5,726 nucleotides of DNA from Oscillospiraceae bacterium (GTDB taxonomy: Bacteria > Bacillota > Clostridia > Oscillospirales > Ruminococcaceae): the NCBI GenBank assembly GCA_029068025.1, contig JAIEDJ010000005.1, positions 1-5,726 of the forward strand. Reading direction: 5' to 3'. The translations under genes were made by a program, and so were the position numbers. Positions 1 to 5,425 of this stretch are shown one piece after another. The notes below the pieces were generated by a model. It did no database searches, was not told where the DNA came from, and worked only from the letters and a program-made list of their open reading frames with translations. The first letter of the stretch is position 1. Every line of letters starts with the position of its first letter.

Positions 1-502
1 CGATATGATCACTGTCCCAGGCGCAGAAGGCGTTCTCCGCGAGTCCCGGAAGAGGGCTGAATTTATAGCTTTCAAGATCATAAAGCCCTATCCCGCGATC
101 CACCCCGCCCGCACCGACGCGGTCGAAAAGCGAAACGAGCAAGGTTTTCCAATCGAGGATAGCGTCGACTGAGTAATCGTGACCGTTGATCTTCGGATCA
201 AGTTGGAACATATTCAGCGCTTCACTTGCGGTCACGATCGGAAGCTCGATATTGTAATCCCGGGCAGCCTTGCTTTTTATAAGTTCAGCTTCCGGATCGG
301 ACGGGCTGCTGTTGTCACCGCCGCCGATACTGCCGATAGCAGCGTCCGCGCCTTCCGCGCTGCTTGACGTGTTATCCGTGCTGTTCAGGTAATTGCTGTT
401 CGGATCGTCCGAGACATTGTTATGACGCTCGCCGGGAACATCACACCCGGCAGAACATAAAAGCACCGCTGAAACGCAAAGAATGGCTAAGATCTTTTTC
501 AT
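1..502 (-). CDS. Putative secreted lipoprotein, N-terminal part (runs off left edge)
   Basis: The minus strand is open from an ATG at 502-500 to the left edge, giving 167 codons with no stop. The protein starts MKKILAILCVSAVLLCSAGC: two Lys, a hydrophobic core, then Cys20 in an SAGC context, which reads as a type II signal peptide. Ser at -3 is weaker than the usual Leu. After Cys20 comes a linker of about 50 residues rich in Ser, Asp, Asn and Gly, then a more ordered region with ELPIVTASEALNMF and LDWKTLLVSLFDRV. I recognise no domain family in the visible part. The start is fixed by an AGGAGGGC ribosome site (518-511) 8 bases upstream. The leader of about 80 bases carries a candidate ECF promoter, so the gene may belong to the regulon of the sigma factor at 2279. 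It is expected to be anchored to the outer face of the membrane; its function is unknown. Confidence 0.85.
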   Translation of the reverse strand, partial: MKKILAILCVSAVLLCSAGCDVPGERHNNVSDDPNSNYLNSTDNTSSSAEGADAAIGSIGGGDNSSPSDPEAELIKSKAARDYNIELPIVTASEALNMFQLDPKINGHDYSVDAILDWKTLLVSLFDRVGAGGVDRGIGLYDLESYKFSPLPGLAENAFCAWDSDHI

Positions 503-510
503 ATTGGATC

Positions 511-518
511 GCCCTCCT
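511..518 (-). promoter_or_regulatory. Ribosome binding site of the left-edge lipoprotein gene
   Basis: Read on the minus strand this is AGGAGGGC, nearly a perfect anti-16S match, 8 bases before the ATG at 502. It settles the start of a gene whose end lies outside the window. Confidence 0.8.
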
Positions 519-588
519 GTTTATTGAATTGTTTCTTTGTCATTTTATTATGAGCGCAAATGATGATTTGTTTTGCCCTTCACTATTT

Positions 589-617
589 ATGACGTAAAAG
601 CCGAATAAAAAGTTACA
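589..617 (-). promoter_or_regulatory. Candidate ECF (SigX-like) promoter of the left-edge lipoprotein gene
   Basis: On the minus strand TGTAAC (617-612) is followed after exactly 17 bases by CGTCAT (594-589). This fits the known B. subtilis SigX consensus TGTAAC-N17-CGWC. An A/T-rich stretch lies just upstream, as at many ECF promoters. A start site near 581 would give a leader of about 80 bases before the ATG at 502. The promoter before the sigma gene at 2172-2200 has the same -35 and the same spacing. No sigma-A type promoter with good spacing was found here. Seen: the motif and spacing. Inferred: that the locus sigma factor uses it. Confidence 0.5.
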
Positions 618-634
618 CATTTTTTGTTAATTAT

Positions 635-660
635 AAAAAAATCTCCGCCGAACGGCGAGG
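635..660 (-). terminator. Possible intrinsic terminator for minus-strand transcription
   Basis: Read on the minus strand, a short GC hairpin (CGCC, loop GTTC, GGCG, extended by two pairs past a bulged base) is followed at once by a run of seven T. It is short for a terminator but in the right order. It lies 18 bases upstream of the ECF-like promoter for the left-edge lipoprotein, so it could shield that promoter from read-through coming from the right. In the plus direction the same bases precede the exonuclease RBS and have no terminator shape. Confidence 0.4.
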
Positions 661-689
661 ATCTGATACCTATTAAGGAGCTGATAAAC

Positions 690-1250
690 GTGAACCGGAT
701 CGCGGTCATCGATACCGAAACAACATGGGGCGACGAAGTGATGTCGATAGGAATAGCCATTGCGGATCCTATTGATTTCGGGCTTGTCGATATGAGATAC
801 TATATATTAACGCCGTTCAAAAACTATGGCGGAATGTACACCGACGCTCTTTACATAAACGGCATAAAGCCGTATCTCGAGAATACGCGCGAAGCTGTAA
901 CAAACGACATCAAGGCGTTCCTCGCGGAAAATGAGATCTCGGCAATGTTCGCTTACAACGCGATATTCGATCACCATCATCTTCCGGAGCTTCAATTTCT
1001 CAAGTGGCACGATATTATGAAGGCGGCTGCCAACCGCCGGTATAACAGCAAGATCCCGTCTTCCGCAGACTGCTTCAAGACAGGGAAATTAAAGCGCGGC
1101 TACGGCGTTGAGAGTATTTACAGAATGCTCAGCGGACGCGCGGATTATCGGGAGCTTCACAACGCGCTCACCGACGCAGTGGATGAGCTTGAGATCATGC
1201 GTATGCTCGGACTGAAAGCGGAGAGCTATGCCTTTGCGGAGATACACTGA
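690..1250 (+). CDS. DEDDh-family 3'-5' exonuclease (DnaQ/RNase T-like), single domain
   Basis: The 186-residue protein carries the three exonuclease motifs of the DEDDh superfamily: ExoI IDTETT (Asp8, Glu10), ExoII FAYNAIFD (Asn90, Asp94) and ExoIII HNALTDA (His157, Asp162). The His-x4-Asp spacing marks the DEDDh subclass, which removes 3' nucleotides from DNA or RNA with two metal ions. The acidic residues are present, so it should be active; the substrate cannot be told. A block FKTGKLKRGYGVESIYRMLSG before ExoIII is typical of a group of small stand-alone clostridial members. The start is placed at the GTG at 690 because AAGGAG (675-680) lies 9 bases before it and ExoI begins a few residues later. 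The frame is open back to a TTG at 624, but that extension would translate through the hairpin at 635-660. The gene stands alone and ends 18 bases from the convergent esterase. I found no convincing sigma-A promoter. Confidence 0.88.
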   Translation: MNRIAVIDTETTWGDEVMSIGIAIADPIDFGLVDMRYYILTPFKNYGGMYTDALYINGIKPYLENTREAVTNDIKAFLAENEISAMFAYNAIFDHHHLPELQFLKWHDIMKAAANRRYNSKIPSSADCFKTGKLKRGYGVESIYRMLSGRADYRELHNALTDAVDELEIMRMLGLKAESYAFAEIH

Positions 1251-1268
1251 ATATTTGTGTTCACAGTA

Positions 1269-1949
1269 TCAGCGTTGGGCAAGCGTCCACATTATACCCT
1301 TTGCCAAACGGAGCGGCGCGTCTTTAAAATGATTTCCGGGATTCAGCTCAAAAACAGAGTCGATACCGAGGCTTTGATATATCGAACAAAGCTCTTTTGC
1401 GCAGTCTTCCGTGCGGCTCAGAAATTGGTTCTTGGTGCGGCTTTCCCTGTCCCCAAGGGAGAGATATACAGCATCGGGTATGCGCTGGAAATCGTGTTCT
1501 CTGACATAAGAAACAAATCCCGAATACCACAGCGAGCCCGATACCGACACCGCGCGGGAGAACATATCCGTGATATGCGGCGCGTACAAAGCGAACAGCC
1601 CAGCCATAGAATATCCCGCTATAACGCGGTAGGACGGCGCAATGATCTCCTCAGCGCGCGGAATGATATTTTCCGTAAGGCAGCGGGTGTACTCATCCGC
1701 TTCTCCTGTGAAGTTGTCTTCCTTGGAAACTACCGGTTCATGCCGCCACGGCGAAAGCTCCTCGTCCCAGCGGAGATTTGTTATCGAAACAAGGTGAAAC
1801 GGTTCGCAGCCGAGCTTTTCGCACTCACATAGAAGCTCGCAGTTCGACTCCGAGAACATATTCACGTAGACAACGGGAACGTTGTCGTTTTCATTTACGA
1901 AAACAGTGATCTGCTTTTCGTCCAACTCAAATTTAACGGGTTCTTTCAT
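1269..1949 (-). CDS. Alpha/beta-hydrolase esterase (BesA/IroE/esterase D-like)
   Basis: This is a 226-residue cytoplasmic-type protein with no signal peptide. The nucleophile elbow is AGYSMAG (Ser114). Candidate triad partners are Asp167 in SLGDRES and His207 in NPGNHFKD, in the right order and spacing for the putative-esterase family that includes ferri-bacillibactin esterase, IroE and S-formylglutathione hydrolase. SVSGSLWYSGF after the elbow is also typical of that family. It should hydrolyse an ester; the substrate is unknown, and no siderophore genes are visible to support a siderophore role. The start at 1949 is chosen because GGAAAGGA precedes that ATG by five bases. An upstream in-frame ATG at 1976 has no ribosome site. 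The gene converges on the exonuclease with only 18 bases between stop codons and no terminator there, so its transcript probably continues antisense to the exonuclease. Confidence 0.87.
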   Translation of the reverse strand: MKEPVKFELDEKQITVFVNENDNVPVVYVNMFSESNCELLCECEKLGCEPFHLVSITNLRWDEELSPWRHEPVVSKEDNFTGEADEYTRCLTENIIPRAEEIIAPSYRVIAGYSMAGLFALYAPHITDMFSRAVSVSGSLWYSGFVSYVREHDFQRIPDAVYLSLGDRESRTKNQFLSRTEDCAKELCSIYQSLGIDSVFELNPGNHFKDAPLRLAKGIMWTLAQR

Positions 1950-2003
1950 AACAATCCTTTCCGCGCTGACGCACATACGGTAATAATTTTATTCAGCTTG
2001 CAG

Positions 2004-2086
2004 ATCCCCTCTCGGGGATAGGGGGGAGAGATCAATGCGGGGCTCCGCCCCAACCCCCGCTCAGGGGCGCTGCCCCTAAGAACCCC
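2004..2086. repeat. GC-rich triple-hairpin intergenic element (REP-like)
   Basis: Three hairpins follow each other: ATCCCC/GGGGAT with a TCTC loop (2004-2019), GGGGC/GCCCC with a TCC loop (2039-2051), and AGGGGC/GCCCCT with a GCT loop (2063-2077). The stretch CCCCCGCTCAGGGG at 2054-2067 offers an alternative pairing. It is sharply richer in G/C than the flanks. I recall similar GGGGCTCCGCCCC-type blocks scattered between genes in Ruminococcaceae, which suggests a dispersed palindromic repeat. Only one copy is in this window, so the repeat status is inference. The T-run at 2093-2098 is too far away (15 bases) to make it a standard terminator. Confidence 0.55.
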
Positions 2087-2135
2087 AAATTGTTTTTTCA
2101 ACTGTTTGAATTACATTATACGGTATCCGGACAAG

Positions 2136-2164
2136 AAAAAAAAAAATTTTTCAAAATTTTTTTT
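2136..2164. repeat. A/T-tract inverted repeat just upstream of the sigma promoter
   Basis: A run of 11 A and 5 T is followed by C, 4 A and 8 T. Bases 2139-2149 and 2154-2164 are perfect reverse complements (11 pairs, 4-base loop). The block ends 7 bases before the candidate -35. Such tracts bend DNA and can serve as an UP element for the RNA polymerase alpha subunit. Because it sits upstream of the promoter it is more likely to act as DNA than as RNA. Confidence 0.6.
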
Positions 2165-2171
2165 GATATCC

Positions 2172-2200
2172 TGTAACCTCGGCAATGAAAACCGCGTTTT
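2172..2200 (+). promoter_or_regulatory. Candidate ECF autoregulatory promoter of the sigma operon
   Basis: TGTAAC (2172-2177) and CGTTTT (2195-2200) are separated by 17 bases, the same -35 and spacing as on the minus strand at 617-589. The -10 matches CGT but has T where SigX promoters prefer C. A start near 2207 leaves about 70 bases before the ATG at 2279. ECF genes commonly transcribe themselves, which fits. An inverted repeat GAAAAC-CGC-GTTTTC (2187-2201) overlaps the -10, and AACCT (2175-2179) pairs with AGGTT (2203-2207), so a repressor site or an early transcript hairpin is also possible here. Confidence 0.5.
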
Positions 2201-2229
2201 CCAGGTTGAGGGGGCAAAAAACCTCTTCG

Positions 2230-2245
2230 ATATTAACGTTAATAT
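2230..2245. promoter_or_regulatory. 16-base perfect palindrome, possible operator
   Basis: ATATTAACGTTAATAT is its own reverse complement. It lies in the leader of the sigma gene, about 30 bases past the candidate -10 and about 18 bases before the ribosome site. Its size and symmetry suit a dimeric DNA-binding protein. No regulator gene other than the sigma factor is visible, so the ligand is unknown. Confidence 0.35.
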
Positions 2246-2260
2246 TTCAACACTTATCAT

Positions 2261-2445
2261 ACGAAGGGAATCACAGCAATGGAAGACGCACAATTCGTTG
2301 AGATCATCTTTGACGAAAACGATATTCGTCATACATCGGCTCGACAGGGAGCTCACGAAGGGACATTCATACCAATGGAAGATCAGAAGATCGTTGAACT
2401 CTACTTCAAACGCGATGAGAACGCCATTCGGCAGACTCAGCGCAA
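2261..2445 (+). repeat. Imperfect tandem duplication of the sigma gene RBS and first codons
   Basis: Copy A begins with ACGAAGGGA at 2261 and its ATG at 2279. Copy B begins with ACGAAGGGA at 2355 and its ATG at 2375. Both ATGs sit in CAATGGAAGA. The encoded starts align as MEDAQFVEIIF--DENDIRHT and MEDQKIVELYFKRDENAIRQT, with one two-residue gap. DNA similarity is clear over roughly the first 65 coding bases and fades after that. Copy B matches the usual family N-terminus, so copy A looks like the decayed or diverging duplicate. Confidence 0.6.
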
Positions 2446-2935
2446 ATTCGGCAAACGTATCGTCAATATATCCAAAAACATTACAGGCAGCGAATTCACC
2501 GCGGAGGAGGTCGAAAACGACACCTACCTCCGCGCGTGGGAGAACATTCCGCCGACCGATCCTACTACGTATCTATTCGCGTTTCTGGCGCGTATCGCAA
2601 GAAATCTATCTATCTCTGTCTGCCGCGAACGCTCGGCGCTCAAGCGGAATGCCATGCTTGTGGAGCTTTCCGACGAGATGGCGGAGTGTCTGCCTTCGGA
2701 CTGCAATATCGAGCAGGAAGCGGAAGCGGGTATGGTGCTGGGGCTTATCAACGAATTTCTTCTTTCAAAGCCGGAGGACAAGCGCAACATTTTCATGCGC
2801 CGATACTGGTATCTTGATTCGGTCAGCGAAGTAGCCAAGCGCTTCGGGCTGACCGAGAGCAGCGTTAAAACGACGCTGTTCAGATTGAGAGCCGAGCTTC
2901 GCGAATATCTTGAAGCGCGCGGCGTGCAGGTTTAA
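2279..2935 (+). CDS. ECF-type RNA polymerase sigma factor
   Basis: This protein directs RNA polymerase to a small set of promoters. Counting from 2279 (218 residues), the sigma-2 domain spans about 45-115, with EEVENDTYLRAWENIPP matching the core-binding and -10 region. Sigma-4 spans about 155-212, with the helix-turn-helix VSEVAKRFGLTESSVKTTLF at 183-202. A short variable linker lies between them, and there is no sigma-1 or sigma-3, so it is ECF (group 4). Two starts are plausible: 2279 (GAAGGGA, 9-base gap) and 2375 (GAAGGGA, 11-base gap, 186 residues). The second gives the usual family N-terminus MEDQKIVELYF; the first adds 32 residues that are a diverged copy of it. I give the longer frame because its RBS is as good and it has no stop, but the shorter protein may be the functional one. 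It is followed after 29 bases by its likely anti-sigma gene and is probably autoregulated from 2172-2200. Confidence 0.9.
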   Translation: MEDAQFVEIIFDENDIRHTSARQGAHEGTFIPMEDQKIVELYFKRDENAIRQTQRKFGKRIVNISKNITGSEFTAEEVENDTYLRAWENIPPTDPTTYLFAFLARIARNLSISVCRERSALKRNAMLVELSDEMAECLPSDCNIEQEAEAGMVLGLINEFLLSKPEDKRNIFMRRYWYLDSVSEVAKRFGLTESSVKTTLFRLRAELREYLEARGVQV

Positions 2936-2964
2936 ACTTATCACAACAATATGGGGGTTATATT

Positions 2965-4290
2965 ATGAACATGAACGGAAATAAATTACTTGACAAAATT
3001 TCGGATCTCGATCCCAAGCTGATCGAGGGCGCGGAAAAAAAGACACACAGAAGCAAGCGCGGGCTGTTTGTCGGGCTTACGTCCGGTATGGCGACCGTGG
3101 CGGCTGCCGCGGTGATCGCAGTTACGGCGGCAAACACACAGGTGCAGCAGCCGCCTGTCGTCATCACGAGCGATCCCGTTGTAAGCGGCAGCAACAGCGG
3201 CAGTACAAGCACACAGGATCCGCCCGTGATCGATAATACGCCCAAGGATCCTCCCGCGCTTGATTTCAGCAAGTATAAGGATCTGCCGAAGATCTCGGAC
3301 ATAACAAATTACGGCAACAGCGCTATGGGAGGCGGCAAGACCCAATTATCGGTAAATAATGAGGAATTGGAGAACAGGAGTCCGTGGAACGGCAAGGCGC
3401 TTGAAACCATGCCCGTATATATGTCAAGTTCCACCGAGACACCCGACCTTGACAAAATGTACGCGCGTGTGAAAGAGATCGCCGCCGCTCTTGGGATCTC
3501 AGAGGATAAGCTGGAGATCACCGATTCTTACGAGGATCTGACAAGCTCTATTGAGAATCAGATCAAAATGGCAGAAGAAATGAACGCACCTAAGGAAGAG
3601 ATCGAAGAAGTGCTCAACCGCATGATCCGCGGAACTATGAGCTCGGTATATGTCAGCGCAAACGCTGACGGCATCAAGATCGAACTGAACACGGCATACG
3701 GTGCGTGGATCCGTTTCGATAAACCCATTGATCTGCCCGAGGGATACAACTTCACAAACAGCGCTACCTCCGAGGAAAGAGCAGAGGCTTTAAGCTATCT
3801 GGCGGAAAAGTACAAGGGGCTTATCGGCTACAGCGATCCCAAACCCGGAAAAATCGAAAGAGAAGGAAGCAATGTCTATGACACAGCCGGCGATATTACA
3901 CAGCAGATCGTGAACTATTGGATCAATACAACACAATTCCGAATCAACAAGGACAACAAGCTCGATACGATATGGATCTTCACCGACGCTGCCTGCGAAA
4001 AGCTTGCCGATTATCCGATTCTCACCGCCGCTCAGGCAGAGGAGATACTCAAGTCAAACAAATACTCTGATCTTTTAAGAATGCCCGTCGACGCAAAAAT
4101 AGTGAAAACCGATCTGGTCTACCGCAATGTCCCCGGTTCTACGGCGGTCATTCCGTATTATGAGTTCTATGTTGAAATTGACAATGAACCCAACTTCGGC
4201 AAAGATCTTACATGCGACGTTTACACTATCGAGGCGGTTCCCGAGGAATTTATTGACATTGAAACCGTTGACTACGGCGCGCACGCTTGA
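2965..4290 (+). CDS. Single-pass membrane protein, putative anti-sigma factor
   Basis: This is a 441-residue protein whose gene lies directly after the sigma gene. A short, charged cytoplasmic N-terminus (1-32, containing KLLDKISDLDPKLIEGAEKK) precedes one transmembrane segment (about 33-56, Gly/Ala/Val-rich). An extracytoplasmic Pro/Ser/Thr/Gly linker (57-100) and a large domain to the C-terminus follow. A KLxDxIxxxDPxLIExA-like N-terminus is, as far as I recall, common in membrane proteins encoded next to clostridial ECF sigma factors, so the N-terminus probably binds the sigma factor and the outer domain probably senses. No zinc anti-sigma HxxxCxxC motif and no RsgI-type sequence is visible, so family membership is unproven. 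A helical, charged stretch lies near 150-220, and TAAQAEEILKSNKYSDL occurs near 370. The start at 2965 follows GGGGG by 7 bases; an ATG six bases later is worse spaced. Confidence 0.75.
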   Translation: MNMNGNKLLDKISDLDPKLIEGAEKKTHRSKRGLFVGLTSGMATVAAAAVIAVTAANTQVQQPPVVITSDPVVSGSNSGSTSTQDPPVIDNTPKDPPALDFSKYKDLPKISDITNYGNSAMGGGKTQLSVNNEELENRSPWNGKALETMPVYMSSSTETPDLDKMYARVKEIAAALGISEDKLEITDSYEDLTSSIENQIKMAEEMNAPKEEIEEVLNRMIRGTMSSVYVSANADGIKIELNTAYGAWIRFDKPIDLPEGYNFTNSATSEERAEALSYLAEKYKGLIGYSDPKPGKIEREGSNVYDTAGDITQQIVNYWINTTQFRINKDNKLDTIWIFTDAACEKLADYPILTAAQAEEILKSNKYSDLLRMPVDAKIVKTDLVYRNVPGSTAVIPYYEFYVEIDNEPNFGKDLTCDVYTIEAVPEEFIDIETVDYGAHA

Positions 4291-4321
4291 TTGAGAAACT
4301 CCGGTGCTTATTGAAATTTAA

Positions 4322-4367
4322 GGCAGCGCCGCACAATACTGCACATCGGAATTTGTGCGGCACTGCC
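4322..4367 (+). other. Long intercistronic hairpin without a U tract
   Basis: Bases 4322-4336 pair with 4353-4367 in 14 of 15 positions (one C-A mismatch) around a 16-base loop. No run of T follows, so it is not a standard intrinsic terminator. It ends about 8 bases before the lipoprotein RBS GAGGTGG (4376-4382). It may protect or process the mRNA between the anti-sigma and lipoprotein cistrons, or limit expression of the downstream genes. Confidence 0.6.
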
Positions 4368-4387
4368 GATAATATGAGGTGGCAATT

Positions 4388-5425
4388 ATGAAATCAAGAA
4401 TTGCAGTCTGCATTTTCAGTATTTTTGTTGTTGTTCTTTCGCTGTCGCTTGGCGGCTGCACGGGCAACATGGAAACATCGGATCCTTCAAGCAATCAGCA
4501 GATATCTTCTCCCATTTCGGACGGCGCGAATAATTCCGATGCTCCCGGCAGATCGGGAAGCTCCGACAATCCAAGCAGTTCGGACAACTCCGACAGCACT
4601 CTCGAGCCGCAGAAGCCCGACGGAGAGCCTACTTTCCTGATCCGCCCGGATGGAACTCCAATCTATACTTCGGAAATAAGCGAGATATATAAGGGTAATG
4701 AGGAATGGGGGTCCAAGGAAGCAATAACACTTGAGCAAGCCGAGCAGTTTGCGCACGAGGGCGGCGATTTTACCGTAAAGTGCGATGGCTTTTTTTATGG
4801 ATATATCCCAGAGAAGGCGCTCAACCGCGTGGACGATCCCGAAATGTTTAAGGACAGTGGGGGCACATTTAAATTCTTGGGCGAGATGTCTGATGAAAAA
4901 TCCGGGTATAATTGGCGGTCGGTTGATTTAATTTGTCTTAAAGTCGGGGATAAATTTGGGGATCTTACAGTGAAAAACGTGTACACGTTATTTACAAATA
5001 ACAAGAGAAGCGATGATGTTCCCAACGTATTCGAAGCTCATGTCAGTGACGGATATATTGAGTTTGACGGAGAGATCGAACTTGAGGGATATATCAATGT
5101 TACCCCAATGGAGACCTTATACGGCTCCGGCGGTGATATGATGTTCCTACCGAGCGGTGAGAGCAGCACGAAGCTTCTGTGCTCATCGCCGGTGTGGGAT
5201 CACGAAAGCAATGAATACTACGCCATTACTTGGACCGATTACTGCGGTTATTTCGGAGATTGGGAACTTGATCTCGGTAATATGTACAAAGTCGACTGCG
5301 ATACGAGCAGCTTGCAGCCCGGAGATTCTTTCGTAAAGGTAAAGGTCGTGTTGGATAATATCAAATATGTTCCCGGAGCTTTCAGCGGATTAAGGGTCAA
5401 GCTCAAAAATATCGAAGTGTTGTAA
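4388..5425 (+). CDS. Secreted lipoprotein of unknown function, first tandem copy
   Basis: The 345-residue protein has a type II signal peptide with lipobox LGGC and Cys24 as the lipid attachment site. A low-complexity Ser/Asp/Asn/Pro linker (about 25-75) follows, then a globular part starting EPTFLIRPDGTPIYTSEISEIY and ending KVKVVLDNIKYVPGAFSGLRVKLKNIEVL. The C-terminal half alternates short hydrophobic and charged stretches, suggesting a beta-rich fold. I recognise no catalytic motif or named domain. The ATG at 4388 is preferred to the in-frame GTG at 4379, because that GTG lies inside the ribosome site GAGGTGG. It is probably the third gene of the sigma operon, with the long hairpin before it. 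The next gene, 12 bases on, is a close duplicate. It should sit on the outer face of the membrane and may be a target or a sensor partner of the sigma/anti-sigma pair. Confidence 0.85.
   Translation: MKSRIAVCIFSIFVVVLSLSLGGCTGNMETSDPSSNQQISSPISDGANNSDAPGRSGSSDNPSSSDNSDSTLEPQKPDGEPTFLIRPDGTPIYTSEISEIYKGNEEWGSKEAITLEQAEQFAHEGGDFTVKCDGFFYGYIPEKALNRVDDPEMFKDSGGTFKFLGEMSDEKSGYNWRSVDLICLKVGDKFGDLTVKNVYTLFTNNKRSDDVPNVFEAHVSDGYIEFDGEIELEGYINVTPMETLYGSGGDMMFLPSGESSTKLLCSSPVWDHESNEYYAITWTDYCGYFGDWELDLGNMYKVDCDTSSLQPGDSFVKVKVVLDNIKYVPGAFSGLRVKLKNIEVL

Noticed and set aside
179..597. Two short plus-strand frames at the left edge
   Set aside because: The minus strand there encodes a lipoprotein with signal peptide and strong RBS; the plus frames are its shadows and its intergenic leader.
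624..689. TTG start extending the exonuclease by 22 residues
   Set aside because: No ribosome site precedes it, the extension is low complexity, and AAGGAG is ideally placed for the GTG at 690.
896..918. TGTAAC inside the exonuclease gene as another ECF promoter
   Set aside because: No CGT-type -10 lies 17 bases downstream and the site is within a coding region. The same holds for TGTAAC at 5495-5500.
1257..1832. Open plus-strand frame of 191 codons opposite the esterase
   Set aside because: The minus strand there encodes a clear alpha/beta hydrolase with a full catalytic triad; the plus frame has no RBS and an Arg-rich, shadow-like composition.
1950..1976. Upstream ATG extending the esterase by 9 residues
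   Set aside because: No ribosome site lies before 1976, while GGAAAGGA directly precedes the ATG at 1949.
2063..2098. Hairpin plus T-run as an intrinsic terminator in the plus direction
   Set aside because: Fifteen bases separate the hairpin from the T-run, and no plus-strand gene ends just upstream.
2106..2834. Long plus-strand frame overlapping the sigma gene
   Set aside because: It runs through the promoter region and is Arg/Ser-rich with no domain; the overlapping frame encodes sigma-2 and sigma-4.
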